Source of the DNA: Gammaproteobacteria bacterium
GTDB taxonomy: Bacteria; Pseudomonadota; Gammaproteobacteria; Xanthomonadales; Wenzhouxiangellaceae
DNA length: 64,000 nucleotides
Direction: 5' to 3'
Assembly: GCA_003567685.1 (NCBI GenBank)
Contig: PWYW01000067.1
Coordinates: 1-64,000 of the forward strand
Part shown: positions 55,852 through 64,000 of the stretch, piece after piece
Layout: each line of letters starts with the position of its first letter
Numbering within the stretch: position 1 is the stretch's first letter
Program-made: the position numbers and the translations under genes
Notes under the pieces: generated by a model
The model's input: only the letters and a program-made list of their open reading frames with translations
What the model was told of the DNA's origin: nothing
Database searches by the model: none

Positions 55852-56517
55852 ATGAGCGCGATGCTGGCCCTGCTGCTGCGTGACCTGCGCCTGGCCATTC
55901 GCCACGGCGGTGAATCGCTGATGCCGCTGGTGTTCCTGTTTGCCGTCATCATTCTGGTGCCGCTGGGCGTGGGCCCCGGCCCCAATCTGCTGGCCGCCAT
56001 TGCGCCGGGCATGATCTGGGTGGCCGCCCTGCTGGCCAGCCTGCTGGCGCTGGAAAACCTGTTTCGACCCGACCATGAAGACGGCACTCTGGAGCAATGG
56101 TGGCTGGGCCATCTGCCGGTGACCGGCCTGGTCATCAGCCGTTTGTTGTCCCACTGGCTGGTGACCGGCGTGCCGGTCATCTTGTTTGCGCCGCTGGCCG
56201 CCCAGATGCTGTATCTGCCGCCGCAGTCGCTGTCGGTACTGATGATCAGCCTGTTGATCGGCACGCCCATCCTGTCGCTGATCGGCGGGCTGGCCGCCGC
56301 CCTCACCCTGGGCACCAACCGCGGCAGCGTACTGCTACCCATCCTGGTGTTTCCGCTGGTCGTGCCCGTGCTGATCTTTGCCACCGGCGCCGTGGCCGCC
56401 GCAGCAGATGATTTACCGGTGCGCGCCAACCTGGGCCTGATGCTGGCCCTGCTGGTGCTCGCCATTACCCTGGTCCCCCTGGCTGCCACGGCGGCGCTGA
56501 GGTTGAACATCGAATGA
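55852..56517 (+). CDS. ccmB: Heme exporter permease CcmB
   Basis: A 221-aa membrane protein with about six helices, partner of CcmA. Typical segments are the LLRDLRLAIRHGGE start and the F-R-P-D-H-E-D-G-T-L-E-Q-W motif near residues 64-76. It overlaps ccmC by 4 nt. Confidence 0.95.
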   Translation: MSAMLALLLRDLRLAIRHGGESLMPLVFLFAVIILVPLGVGPGPNLLAAIAPGMIWVAALLASLLALENLFRPDHEDGTLEQWWLGHLPVTGLVISRLLSHWLVTGVPVILFAPLAAQMLYLPPQSLSVLMISLLIGTPILSLIGGLAAALTLGTNRGSVLLPILVFPLVVPVLIFATGAVAAAADDLPVRANLGLMLALLVLAITLVPLAATAALRLNIE

Positions 56518-57275
56518 TCTGGAAATCCATCAAGGTCGGTTTTCACCGACTCGGCTCACCACCGACGTTTTATCGCTTCTGCCTGTTGCTCAGCCCCTGG
56601 CTGTGGGCGGGCTTCGCCATCTGCACGATCATTGGCCTGTACTACGCCTTTTACGTGGTGCCGCCCGATTATCAGCAAAGCGATACCGTGCGCATTCTCT
56701 ACATACACGTGCCCGCAGCCTGGCAGGCCATGGCCGGCTACGTGGTGATGGCTATCCTGGCCATGATTGCCCTGGTCTGGCGCATTCGCACCACCGAAAT
56801 CATGGCCATGATGTGCGCGCCCATCGGCGCCGCCTTTACCCTGATTTGCCTGGCCACCGGCTCGATCTGGGGCCGCCCGATGTGGGGCACCTGGTGGGAA
56901 TGGGACGCGCGCCTGACCTCGATGCTGGTGCTGCTGTTCATCTATCTGGGGATAATGGGCCTGTACGCGGCCTTTGAAGACCGCCGCAAGGGCGCCCGCG
57001 TGGCCTGCATCCTGGTTCTGGTCGGCCTGGTCAATATTCCGATCATTCATTTTTCGGTGGAGTGGTGGACCACGCTGCACCAGGGCAAGACCATCCGCAT
57101 CTTTGGTGAATCCAGCATGCATTACTCGATGATGCCGCCGCTGATCTGGATGACGATTGCGGTCAAATTGATGTTCGGTGCGGCCCTGCTGGATCGTTCG
57201 CGCAACGAACTGCTGTCCCAGGACCGACGCAAGGGCTGGGTGGCCAAAAAACTGCTTGGAAAAGGGGTGAAATAA
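56514..57275 (+). CDS. ccmC: Heme handling protein CcmC
   Basis: A 253-aa protein with six membrane helices that loads heme onto CcmE. It has the tryptophan-rich WGRPMWGTWWEWDARLTS motif flanked by conserved histidines (YIHVPAAW and IHFSVEWWTTLHQG). Membership of the heme-handling (HHP) family is clear. Confidence 0.97.
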   Translation: MIWKSIKVGFHRLGSPPTFYRFCLLLSPWLWAGFAICTIIGLYYAFYVVPPDYQQSDTVRILYIHVPAAWQAMAGYVVMAILAMIALVWRIRTTEIMAMMCAPIGAAFTLICLATGSIWGRPMWGTWWEWDARLTSMLVLLFIYLGIMGLYAAFEDRRKGARVACILVLVGLVNIPIIHFSVEWWTTLHQGKTIRIFGESSMHYSMMPPLIWMTIAVKLMFGAALLDRSRNELLSQDRRKGWVAKKLLGKGVK

Positions 57276-57278
57276 ACG

Positions 57279-57449
57279 ATGATCCCGGAACTTGAATACG
57301 CGTCATTTGTCTGGAGCAGTTACGGCATTTTTGCCGTTGTGGTTGCCTGGCAAATCCTCCAGCCCGTGCTCTATCGCCGTCGCCTGATGGCCGAATTGCG
57401 CGAGGAACAGGCATTGCAGAGCGGAGAGTACGATGACCCCAACCCGTAA
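57279..57449 (+). CDS. ccmD: Heme exporter subunit CcmD
   Basis: A 56-aa protein, easily missed. It starts MIPELEYASFVWSSYG, spans the membrane once (about 17-32) and then has the basic L-Y-R-R-R-L-M-A-E-L-R-E-E segment typical of CcmD. It lies 3 bp after ccmC and overlaps ccmE by 17 nt. CcmD helps release heme-loaded CcmE from CcmC. Confidence 0.92.
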   Translation: MIPELEYASFVWSSYGIFAVVVAWQILQPVLYRRRLMAELREEQALQSGEYDDPNP

Positions 57450-57918
57450 AAAACGCCTGGCCGTGATCGGCCTGATGGTGCTGGGCGTAAGCACCGCCAC
57501 CGCCATTGCCCTGGTGGCCCTCAACGACAACATTCGTTTCTCGATTGGCCCCAGCGAAATCGTCGCTGGCGACTTTCCGGAAGGTCGCCAACTGCGACTG
57601 GGCGGGCTGGTCGCGGCCGGGTCGGTCTCCCGCGATCCGACCTCGCTGCTGGTCACCTTTGATGTGACCGACTGCATCCATGACATCACGGTCAACTTCA
57701 ACGGCATCCTGCCCGACCTGTTCCGCGAAGGCCAGGGCGTAATTGCCCACGGTACGCTGGACGCCAACGGGATGTTCCAGGCCCACGAGGTGCTGGCCCG
57801 CCACGATGAAACCTACATGCCGCCGGAAGTGGCGCGTGCCATGGCCCTGGCCGGCGGCAACGAGGTTTGCGGTGAACCGATCGAAGACCACATCGCATCC
57901 GTGGAGGCAGGCTACTGA
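57433..57918 (+). CDS. ccmE: Heme chaperone CcmE
   Basis: A 161-aa membrane-anchored periplasmic OB-fold protein. Heme is bound covalently to the histidine in H-D-E-T-Y-M-P-P-E, here H124, which is present. The N-terminus (TPTRKKRLAVIGLMVLG) is the anchor. It starts inside ccmD and shares one base with ccmF. Confidence 0.96.
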   Translation: MTPTRKKRLAVIGLMVLGVSTATAIALVALNDNIRFSIGPSEIVAGDFPEGRQLRLGGLVAAGSVSRDPTSLLVTFDVTDCIHDITVNFNGILPDLFREGQGVIAHGTLDANGMFQAHEVLARHDETYMPPEVARAMALAGGNEVCGEPIEDHIASVEAGY

Positions 57919-59891
57919 TGATTGCCGAGTTTGGACAAATTTCGCTGATTCTGGCACTGGTGCTGGCCATTCTGCTCGGCACCCTGCCGCTGTGGGGCGC
58001 CTACCGCCAGAACGATGCCCTGATGAACCTGGCCCCGTCACTGGTGGCCGGGCATTTCGTGTTTACCCTGGCCGCCTTCCTGTCGCTGGCCACGCTGTTC
58101 CTGCGCCACGATTTCACCGTAATCAACGTGGCCACCAACTCCAACCTGCTGCTGCCCTGGTACTACCGCATCAGCGCCACCTGGGGCAGCCATGAGGGCT
58201 CGTTGCTGCTGTGGATTCTGATGCTGGCCGGCTGGATGCTGGCGGTGGCGGTGATGTCGCGCAAGGTTCTGCCCAAGGTGTTCCTGACCCGCGTGTTGTC
58301 GGTGATGGGTCTGATTTCCATCGGCTTTTTGCTGTTTACCCTGCTTACCTCGAATCCCTTCGACCGCATTCTGCCCGGGCCGATTGACGGCCAGGATCTG
58401 AACCCGCTGCTGCAAGACCCGGGCATGATCTTCCACCCGCCGCTGCTGTACATGGGCTACGTCGGCTTCGCCGTGGCCTTCGGCTTTGCCATTGCCGGCC
58501 TGCTGGGCGGGCGCATCGAGCGCGACTGGGTGCGCTGGTCACGCCCCTGGACCCTGATGGCCTGGGCGTTTTTGACCGGCGGCATCACGCTGGGCTCCTG
58601 GTGGGCTTACTACGAGCTGGGCTGGGGCGGCTGGTGGTTCTGGGACCCGGTCGAAAATGCCTCCTTCATCCCGTGGCTGCTGGGCACGGCGCTGATCCAT
58701 TCCCAGGCGGTTACCGAAAAACGCGGTGCCTTCCCGGCCTGGACCGTGCTGCTGGCCATTGCCGCCTTCTCGACCTCGCTGCTGGGCACCTTCCTGGTTC
58801 GCTCCGGCGTGCTCACCTCGGTGCATGCCTTCGCCACCGACCCCGAGCGTGGCGTCTTCATCCTGGCCTTCATGGCGGTGGTGACCGGTGCCGCGCTGCT
58901 GCTGTACGCGCTGCGCGCGCCCCGCATCATGACCGGCAAGGGCTTTGACTTCGTCAGTCGTGAATCGGCCCTGCTGCTGAACAACGTGTTCTTTGCCGTG
59001 TCGGCCGGCATGGTGCTGCTGGGCACGCTCTATCCGCTGATCATCGACTTCATGGGCTGGGGCCAGATTTCGGTCGGCCCGCCCTACTTCAGCGCCATGT
59101 TCATCCTGCTGATGACGCCCATCGTGATGCTGATGCCGCTGGGGCCGTTCAGCCGCTGGGGCCAGGACAACCTCAAGCGGGTGATGGCGCCGCTGCTGAT
59201 CAGCCTGGTCGTTGCCATCGTGGCCGGCCTGGCCATTGCCGCCCTGCTGGGCGCCTTCAACCTGCGCGCCATTACTGGCTGGATTGGCGGCATCTGGCTG
59301 ATCATGGGTTCGCTCAGCTATTTCTGGCGCCAAAAGAGCCAGTCGCGCTTCAAGCTGCCGCGCGGCCAGCTGGGCATGGTGATGGCCCATGCCGGCGTCG
59401 GCGTATTCATCATCGGCGTGGGCATGGTCGAGTCCATGACCTATGAGCGCGACGTGCGCTTTGGCGCGGGCGACACGCTGGAGGTGGCCGGCTATCGATT
59501 CCATCTGCACGAGGTGGCCTCGGTGAAAGGCCCCAACTGGATTGCCGATGAAGGCCGTTTCACGGTCTACCGGGGCGACCGCGAGATTGCCCGGATGCAG
59601 CCGCAGAAACGTCTTTACCATCGCGGCCAGCAGGTCATGACCCAGGTCGCCCTGCGCCCCGGCGTATTCCATGATCTCTACATCGCCATGGGCGAGCCGC
59701 TTGAGGACGGAACCGGCGACTGGAGCATTCGCGTGCACATCAAGCCTTTCGTGCGCTGGATCTGGGGCGGCGCCTTCCTTCTCGGCATCGGCGGTCTGGT
59801 CGCCGCCAGCGACCGTCGCTACTGGCGCCAGCAACGTGCCGAAGCCGAGCGCGAGGCGCGCGCTGAAGACCAGGGAGCGCAACCGGCATGA
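57918..59891 (+). CDS. ccmF: Cytochrome c heme lyase subunit CcmF
   Basis: A 657-aa, roughly fifteen-helix protein that ligates heme to apocytochrome c together with CcmH and CcmI. It has the WGSHEGSLLLW segment and the tryptophan-rich WGGWWFWDPVENASFIPW motif, as well as conserved histidines. Full length. The start overlaps the ccmE stop (TGATG); the end overlaps ccmG by 4 nt. Confidence 0.97.
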   Translation: MIAEFGQISLILALVLAILLGTLPLWGAYRQNDALMNLAPSLVAGHFVFTLAAFLSLATLFLRHDFTVINVATNSNLLLPWYYRISATWGSHEGSLLLWILMLAGWMLAVAVMSRKVLPKVFLTRVLSVMGLISIGFLLFTLLTSNPFDRILPGPIDGQDLNPLLQDPGMIFHPPLLYMGYVGFAVAFGFAIAGLLGGRIERDWVRWSRPWTLMAWAFLTGGITLGSWWAYYELGWGGWWFWDPVENASFIPWLLGTALIHSQAVTEKRGAFPAWTVLLAIAAFSTSLLGTFLVRSGVLTSVHAFATDPERGVFILAFMAVVTGAALLLYALRAPRIMTGKGFDFVSRESALLLNNVFFAVSAGMVLLGTLYPLIIDFMGWGQISVGPPYFSAMFILLMTPIVMLMPLGPFSRWGQDNLKRVMAPLLISLVVAIVAGLAIAALLGAFNLRAITGWIGGIWLIMGSLSYFWRQKSQSRFKLPRGQLGMVMAHAGVGVFIIGVGMVESMTYERDVRFGAGDTLEVAGYRFHLHEVASVKGPNWIADEGRFTVYRGDREIARMQPQKRLYHRGQQVMTQVALRPGVFHDLYIAMGEPLEDGTGDWSIRVHIKPFVRWIWGGAFLLGIGGLVAASDRRYWRQQRAEAEREARAEDQGAQPA

Positions 59892-60427
59892 TTCGCATGC
59901 TCATCCCGCTGCTGGTTTTTGTCGGGCTGATCGGCCTGTTGTTGATCAGTCTGCCCACGGCCGAACAACGCCGCCAGGTGGCCTCGCCGCTGATTGGCCG
60001 TGAAGTGCCCAACTTCACCCTGCCCAGCCTTCACGAGCCGGAGGTGAGCTATAGCACGGCCGACCTGCGCGGCCAGCCGTTCATCCTCAACGTTTGGGGC
60101 AGCTGGTGCTTTTCCTGCCGCGTCGAGCACCCCTACATCACCCGACTGGGCGAGGAAGCCGGCATCCCGCTGGTCGGCTTCAACTGGCGCGACGAGCGCG
60201 ACGACGCCCTGACCTGGCTGAGTCGCTTCGGTGATGCCTGGACCTTCCATATGGTCGACGAGGAAGGCCGCGCCGCCATCGACCTGGGCGTCTACGGCGC
60301 ACCAGAGACGTTCCTGATCGATCACCGCGGCGTGATTCGTCACAAGCATATCGGCCCGGTCGACGAAACCTCTTTTGCCGACCTGATGCGCCGAATCGAG
60401 GAAATGCGGCAGGAGGCAGGCGCATGA
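59888..60427 (+). CDS. ccmG: Thiol:disulfide interchange protein CcmG/DsbE
   Basis: A 179-aa thioredoxin-fold protein anchored by an N-terminal helix. The redox centre is W-C-F-S-C in NVWGSWCFSCRVEHP, within the GSWC pattern of CcmG, and the YGAPETFLID cis-proline segment follows. It keeps apocytochrome cysteines reduced in the periplasm. Confidence 0.95.
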   Translation: MIRMLIPLLVFVGLIGLLLISLPTAEQRRQVASPLIGREVPNFTLPSLHEPEVSYSTADLRGQPFILNVWGSWCFSCRVEHPYITRLGEEAGIPLVGFNWRDERDDALTWLSRFGDAWTFHMVDEEGRAAIDLGVYGAPETFLIDHRGVIRHKHIGPVDETSFADLMRRIEEMRQEAGA

Positions 60428-60945
60428 TCAAGCATGCCGTGGTATCCCTGTCAGCTGCATTGACGCTAGTCGTTACGCTGGCTGCAGGTACGCTATCCAG
60501 CCCAGCCCAGGCTCAGGCCGACGAGCGGGCCAGCCACCCGGCCACTGAAGAGCAAAGGCAGGCCCGTCCCGTCCAGCAGGGACAGATGGGCGGCATGATC
60601 ACCCCGATCGAGCCCCTGCCCTTCCGCAATTCGCTGGAAGAGCGTCGCTTCCGTGCCCTGGTCAACGAACTGCGCTGCACGGTCTGCCAGAATGAATCAC
60701 TGGCCGAATCGACCGCACCGCTGGCGCGCGACCTGCGCATGGAGGTCTTTGCCCTGCTCCAGGACGATCGCTCGGACATGGAAATCCGCCAGTTCATGGT
60801 TGATCGTTACGGCGACTTCGTGCTGTATCGTCCGCCGCTGGCCGGGCATACCCTGCTGCTGTGGTTTGGCCCGATCCTGCTGCTGCTGGGCAGCCTGATT
60901 GGCGCATTCATTGTTGTTCACAAAAGGCGTCAGGCCCTGAAATGA
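60424..60945 (+). CDS. ccmH: Cytochrome c biogenesis protein CcmH
   Basis: A 173-aa protein with a signal peptide (about 1-31), an unusually long polar linker (about 32-65), the redox motif L-R-C-T-V-C-Q-N near residues 82-89 and a C-terminal transmembrane helix. It is the short CcmH (CcmL-type) form; the CcmI function is encoded separately by the next gene, which it overlaps by 4 nt. Confidence 0.94.
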   Translation: MIKHAVVSLSAALTLVVTLAAGTLSSPAQAQADERASHPATEEQRQARPVQQGQMGGMITPIEPLPFRNSLEERRFRALVNELRCTVCQNESLAESTAPLARDLRMEVFALLQDDRSDMEIRQFMVDRYGDFVLYRPPLAGHTLLLWFGPILLLLGSLIGAFIVVHKRRQALK

Positions 60946-62141
60946 CCCCCACTTTCCTCCTGCTGGCCGGCCTTGCCGTCGGCATCGCCGTGCTGTTCGT
61001 CATCATTCCGCTGCTGCGCACCCAGAGCCCGGAGCGCGCTCGCCTGGAGCGTGAACTGGAAGAACTGGATGATCAGATCGAAGCCCTGGAAGCCGGCGAA
61101 TACGCCACTCGCCGCAAGGCACTGAAGCAAGAGCTGGCCCAGCTCAACCAGGCCCGCAACGTACCGCTGGCCGTCGTTCTGGTGCTGGCCGTAGGCGTGC
61201 CGCTGGGCACCGCCCTGCTCTACACCCAGGTGGGCGAGCCCGATGGCCTGACCCCCACCCATACCGGCGTGGCCGAATTGCGCGGCGAGTTGATTCGCAT
61301 TGCCAACCGCCTGGAACGCGACCCGGACAACTTCGAGGAATGGGCTCGCCTGGGCATGGCCTACAAGGCGATTGAAGAGTTCTCCTCGGCCGCGCACGCG
61401 CTGCGCCGCGCGCTCTACATCGACGATCGCAACCCATTCATCAAGGTCGAACTGGCTGAAACGCTGATGTTTGCCTCGCGCGATCGGCGCATGCCGGCCG
61501 AATCACGAAGCCTGCTGGAAGATGCGGTGGCCGTCGAGCCCAATAACCAGAAAGCCTTGTGGCTGCTCGGCGTGGCCGCCTACCAGCTCAGCGCCTACCA
61601 GGATGCCCTGAGCTGGTGGCAGCGGCTCGATAACCTGCTCGAGGACGGATCGGTTCGCCAATCCGTTCGCGAACAAATGCAGGCCGCCCGCATCGGGCTG
61701 GGGCTGGCCCAGTCGGGCGGCCTGCCGGCCGACCATCCGTCACGCACGGCAGAAACCGCCACCGGCAGGTCGGCACCCGCGCCGGAAACCCAGCCCAGTT
61801 TCCGAGTCCAGCTTAGCCTGGACGAGACCCTGGCCGACCGGATTGGCGGCAACGAGACGGTGTTCCTGACCGCCCGCGCCGCCGACGGTCCGGCGGCTCC
61901 GCTGGCCGTGGTTCGCCTGAGCGCGGGCGATCTACCGGCCACGGTCGAACTGAGCGACGCCAACGCCATGGTCGAAGGGCTCAACCTGTCGACCTTCCCG
62001 GTCATCCAGCTGACCGCCCGCGTAGCGTTTGGCGGCGGGGCCGATGCCCTGCCCGGCGACCTGATCGGCCGCAGCGCCACGCTGTCGATCCTGGAAAGTG
62101 CCGGAACCGAGCTGGTCATCGACCAGGTCCTGGAAGACTGA
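60942..62141 (+). CDS. ccmI: Cytochrome c biogenesis protein CcmI
   Basis: A 399-aa protein with two membrane helices (about 3-22 and 72-92) around a charged cytoplasmic loop. A periplasmic TPR domain (about 115-260, repeats with A-x-x-A-x-R-R-A-L and N-x-x-A-L-W-L-L-G) binds apocytochrome, and a C-terminal beta-rich domain (about 285-399) follows. Last gene of the ccm operon. Confidence 0.93.
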   Translation: MTPTFLLLAGLAVGIAVLFVIIPLLRTQSPERARLERELEELDDQIEALEAGEYATRRKALKQELAQLNQARNVPLAVVLVLAVGVPLGTALLYTQVGEPDGLTPTHTGVAELRGELIRIANRLERDPDNFEEWARLGMAYKAIEEFSSAAHALRRALYIDDRNPFIKVELAETLMFASRDRRMPAESRSLLEDAVAVEPNNQKALWLLGVAAYQLSAYQDALSWWQRLDNLLEDGSVRQSVREQMQAARIGLGLAQSGGLPADHPSRTAETATGRSAPAPETQPSFRVQLSLDETLADRIGGNETVFLTARAADGPAAPLAVVRLSAGDLPATVELSDANAMVEGLNLSTFPVIQLTARVAFGGGADALPGDLIGRSATLSILESAGTELVIDQVLED

Positions 62142-62203
62142 ACCGCGATTGAAATCCAGGGAGCCCCAGGCGCCTATCTGGCCAGGGGTCCGGCCGGCCC
62201 GAA

Positions 62204-62212
62204 TGCTACAAT
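62204..62212 (+). promoter_or_regulatory. Extended -10 promoter for the DUF47-pit pair
   Basis: TGCTACAAT (TGn plus TACAAT) lies 26 bp before the DUF47 start, in the first gap after the ccm operon. The -35 region is not recognisable. No Pho box was identified by eye. Confidence 0.45.
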
Positions 62213-62237
62213 TGGGTGTCTTTTCGATGACGGATCC

Positions 62238-62927
62238 ATGACACCCATGAACTCCACGGGCTACATCTCGCGCATTTTCGGCGCCTCACCGGTTCGCCCG
62301 CTTCAGCGGCATTTTGACAAGGCCGCCAAATGCGCCCACAAACTGCCCAAGTTCATCCGCGCAACCTTTCGCGAAGACTGGTCGAAGGCCGATGCGGCCC
62401 GTGAAAAAATCATCCTGCTGGAACATGCCGCCGACGATCTCAAGCGTGAGTTGCGGCTGAACCTGCCGAAAAGCCTGCTGATGCCGGTCAGCCGATCGGA
62501 CGTCCTGGAAATGCTGTCGCGCCAGGACCGGGTGGCCAACAAGGCCAAGGACATCTCCGGCCTGATCATCGGCCGGAAGATGGTCATGCCGGAAGCCATC
62601 CAGACCGACTACCTGGCGTTCCTCGAACGCAGTCTCGACACCGTCACCCAGGCGCGCAAAAGCGTGCACGAGCTCGACCAGCTGTTCGAATCCGGGTTTC
62701 GCGGTGCCGAGGTCGACCTGCTGATGGAAATGACCGACGAACTCAGCCGGCTCGAAGACCAGAGCGATGACCTGCAGGTTCACCTGCGCCGCAGCCTGTT
62801 CGCCATTGAAAAGGAGCTGCCGCCCATCGAGGCCATGTTTCTCTACAAGGTAATCGACTGGACCGGCGACCTGGGTGACATTGCCCAACGGGTGGGTTCC
62901 AGATTGCACATGATGATTGCCCGCTAA
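62238..62927 (+). CDS. PhoU-like DUF47 (TIGR00153) protein
   Basis: A 229-aa all-helical cytoplasmic protein of the DUF47/PhoU-like type that almost always precedes a Pit phosphate permease. Family features include the E-H-A-A-D-D-L-K-R-E segment near residues 63-72, the R-Q-D-R-V-A-N-K-A-K-D segment and the C-terminal ALLY-like FLYKVIDWTGDLGDIAQRVG. Presumed role: metal-dependent control of the transporter. ATGs at 62238 and 62247 are both possible. Confidence 0.9.
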   Translation: MTPMNSTGYISRIFGASPVRPLQRHFDKAAKCAHKLPKFIRATFREDWSKADAAREKIILLEHAADDLKRELRLNLPKSLLMPVSRSDVLEMLSRQDRVANKAKDISGLIIGRKMVMPEAIQTDYLAFLERSLDTVTQARKSVHELDQLFESGFRGAEVDLLMEMTDELSRLEDQSDDLQVHLRRSLFAIEKELPPIEAMFLYKVIDWTGDLGDIAQRVGSRLHMMIAR

Positions 62928-62952
62928 GGCAGCAAGAGGGGAGTCAAGCGCA

Positions 62953-64000
62953 ATGGAACTGGCAATTTTCTACATCATCCTGGCCGGGCTGTTTGCCCTG
63001 TTCATGGCCTGGGGCATTGGGGCCAACGACGTGGCCAATGCCATGGCGCCCTCGGTGGGCTCCAAGGCCATCACCATCAAGCAGGCCATCCTGATTGCCG
63101 CCGTTTTCGAATTCGCCGGCGCCGTCCTGGCCGGCGGTGGCGTCACCAGCACCATTCGACGCGGCATCGTCGACGCTTCGCTGCTCGAAAACCAGCCCGA
63201 GCTGCTGGTGTTCGGCATGCTGGCCTCGCTGCTGGCCGCCGGCACCTGGCTGGTGATTGCCTCGCGCAAGGGCTGGCCGGTATCCACCACCCACACCATC
63301 ATTGGCGCGGTCGTCGGCTTTGCCGCGATTGGCATTGGCGTATCGACCGTACAGTGGCCCATGGTCGGCCGCATTGCGATGAGCTGGATTGTCAGCCCGG
63401 TCATCGCCGGCGTGATTGCCTGGCTTTTATTCACCAGCGTCCAGCGGCTGATTCTCGAACGCGATAACCCCCTGCTCTATGCCCGCCGCTACGTGCCGAT
63501 CTACATGTTCCTGGCCGGCTTTTTCATGACCTGGGTCACCGTCGACAAGGGCCTGAGCCACATTGGCCTGGATTTCACCACGCTGCAGTCGAACTTGCTG
63601 GCGGTTGCCATCGGACTGGGCATTACCGCCATCGGCACCTTCTTCATGTTGCGCATCCCCTACCAGGAACCGGAAAAGCGCGATTTCCACTTTGTCACCG
63701 TTGAACGCATCTTCGGCATCCTGATGGTCATCACCGCCTGCTGCATGGCCTTCGCCCATGGCTCCAACGACGTGGCCAACGCGGTCGGCCCGGCCGCCGC
63801 CGTGGTCAGCGTGGCGTTGAGCGGCAATGTCACCCAGGAGGCCATCGTGCCGATCTGGATCCTGATCGTCGGCGGCATCGGCATCGTGATTGGCCTGGCC
63901 ACCTACGGCCACCGGGTGATTGCCACGGTTGGTCAGAACATCACGGCCCTGACCCCGAGCCGCGGCTTCGCCGCCGGCCTGGCGGCAGCGGCCACCATAG
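62953..64000 (+). CDS. pit: Inorganic phosphate transporter, Pit family (3' end beyond window)
   Basis: At least 349 residues are encoded before the window edge. Both Pit signature repeats are present: W-G-I-G-A-N-D-V-A-N-A-M near the N-terminus and F-A-H-G-S-N-D-V-A-N-A-V near residues 266-277. W-P-V-S-T-T-H-T-I-I-G-A is also present. Low-affinity metal-phosphate/proton or sodium symport is expected. GAGGGGAG lies about 9 nt before the ATG. It is coupled in position to the DUF47 gene, 25 bp upstream. Confidence 0.93.
   Translation, partial: MELAIFYIILAGLFALFMAWGIGANDVANAMAPSVGSKAITIKQAILIAAVFEFAGAVLAGGGVTSTIRRGIVDASLLENQPELLVFGMLASLLAAGTWLVIASRKGWPVSTTHTIIGAVVGFAAIGIGVSTVQWPMVGRIAMSWIVSPVIAGVIAWLLFTSVQRLILERDNPLLYARRYVPIYMFLAGFFMTWVTVDKGLSHIGLDFTTLQSNLLAVAIGLGITAIGTFFMLRIPYQEPEKRDFHFVTVERIFGILMVITACCMAFAHGSNDVANAVGPAAAVVSVALSGNVTQEAIVPIWILIVGGIGIVIGLATYGHRVIATVGQNITALTPSRGFAAGLAAAATI

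Noticed and set aside
58539-59882. 447-codon minus-strand frame opposite ccmF
   Set aside because: His/Gln-rich shadow of the membrane protein CcmF.

Overview
The window is GC-rich bacterial chromosome, densely coded, with no rRNA, tRNA, CRISPR array, transposase or phage gene that I could see. The gene complement points to a gammaproteobacterium of the Lysobacterales/Chromatiales side (a Wenzhouxiangella-like organism is my best guess). It has a fused ThrA aspartokinase-homoserine dehydrogenase, a queA-tgt-yajC-secD-secF cluster, a System I ccmABCDEFGHI operon, a kynurenine operon, and several secreted proteins ending in an I-F-x-D-R-F-E-like tail. The lineage is inferred from gene content only.

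Layout. 1-8.9 kb: AMP nucleosidase (amn), a YeiH-type exporter, the translationally coupled threonine operon thrA-thrB-thrC, a MarC protein, an isoprenylcysteine-methyltransferase-like membrane protein and an Asp/Glu racemase. 9-14.5 kb: a lipoprotein, then a compact sugar-nucleotide island: glgC, a sucrose-phosphate-synthase-like GT4 enzyme, a P-loop kinase coupled to it, and a divergent GalT/HIT-like phosphorylase. 14.5-16.9 kb: an NnrU protein, a small secreted PPC-like protein and a serine hydrolase.

16.9-32.7 kb: histidine utilisation. hutU stands alone. About 7.6 kb later come hutH, an SbtA-type transporter, its PII-like partner SbtB, and hutI. Between hutU and hutH sits a unit made of a 53-aa basic ORF, a 12-repeat kelch-like secreted protein and a 50-aa secreted peptide, divergent from a 1354-aa hybrid two-component sensor (periplasmic propeller, kinase, receiver, AraC domain). 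A 10-bp perfect inverted repeat lies in the shared promoter region. A SulP transporter and a tandem universal stress protein run back towards hutI.

32.9-42.2 kb: a seven-repeat FG-GAP secreted protein, an unknown membrane protein, a MATE pump, a voltage-sensor-like membrane protein behind glutamate dehydrogenase, and a TRAP/TAXI uptake system. 42.3-48.3 kb: queA-tgt-yajC-secD-secF plus a small periplasmic protein, all on the minus strand. 48.3-53.6 kb: a string of hairpins followed by the overlapping kynurenine/3-hydroxyanthranilate genes (ACMSD, arylformamidase-like, kynU, kmo) and a TVP38/DedA-type protein. 53.6-62.1 kb: glutathione reductase, then the ccmA-I operon with a candidate FNR/Anr box upstream. 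The short ccmD lies between ccmC and ccmE. 62.2 kb to the end: a PhoU-like DUF47 protein and a phosphate permease (pit) cut by the window edge.

The best candidates for something undescribed are four. (i) The hybrid-sensor/kelch/small-peptide unit. (ii) The SPS-like/kinase/GalT-like phosphorylase island with glgC. (iii) SbtA-SbtB embedded in a hut operon. (iv) The multi-hairpin leader before the kynurenine genes. All functions are read from sequence features by eye; no database search was run.
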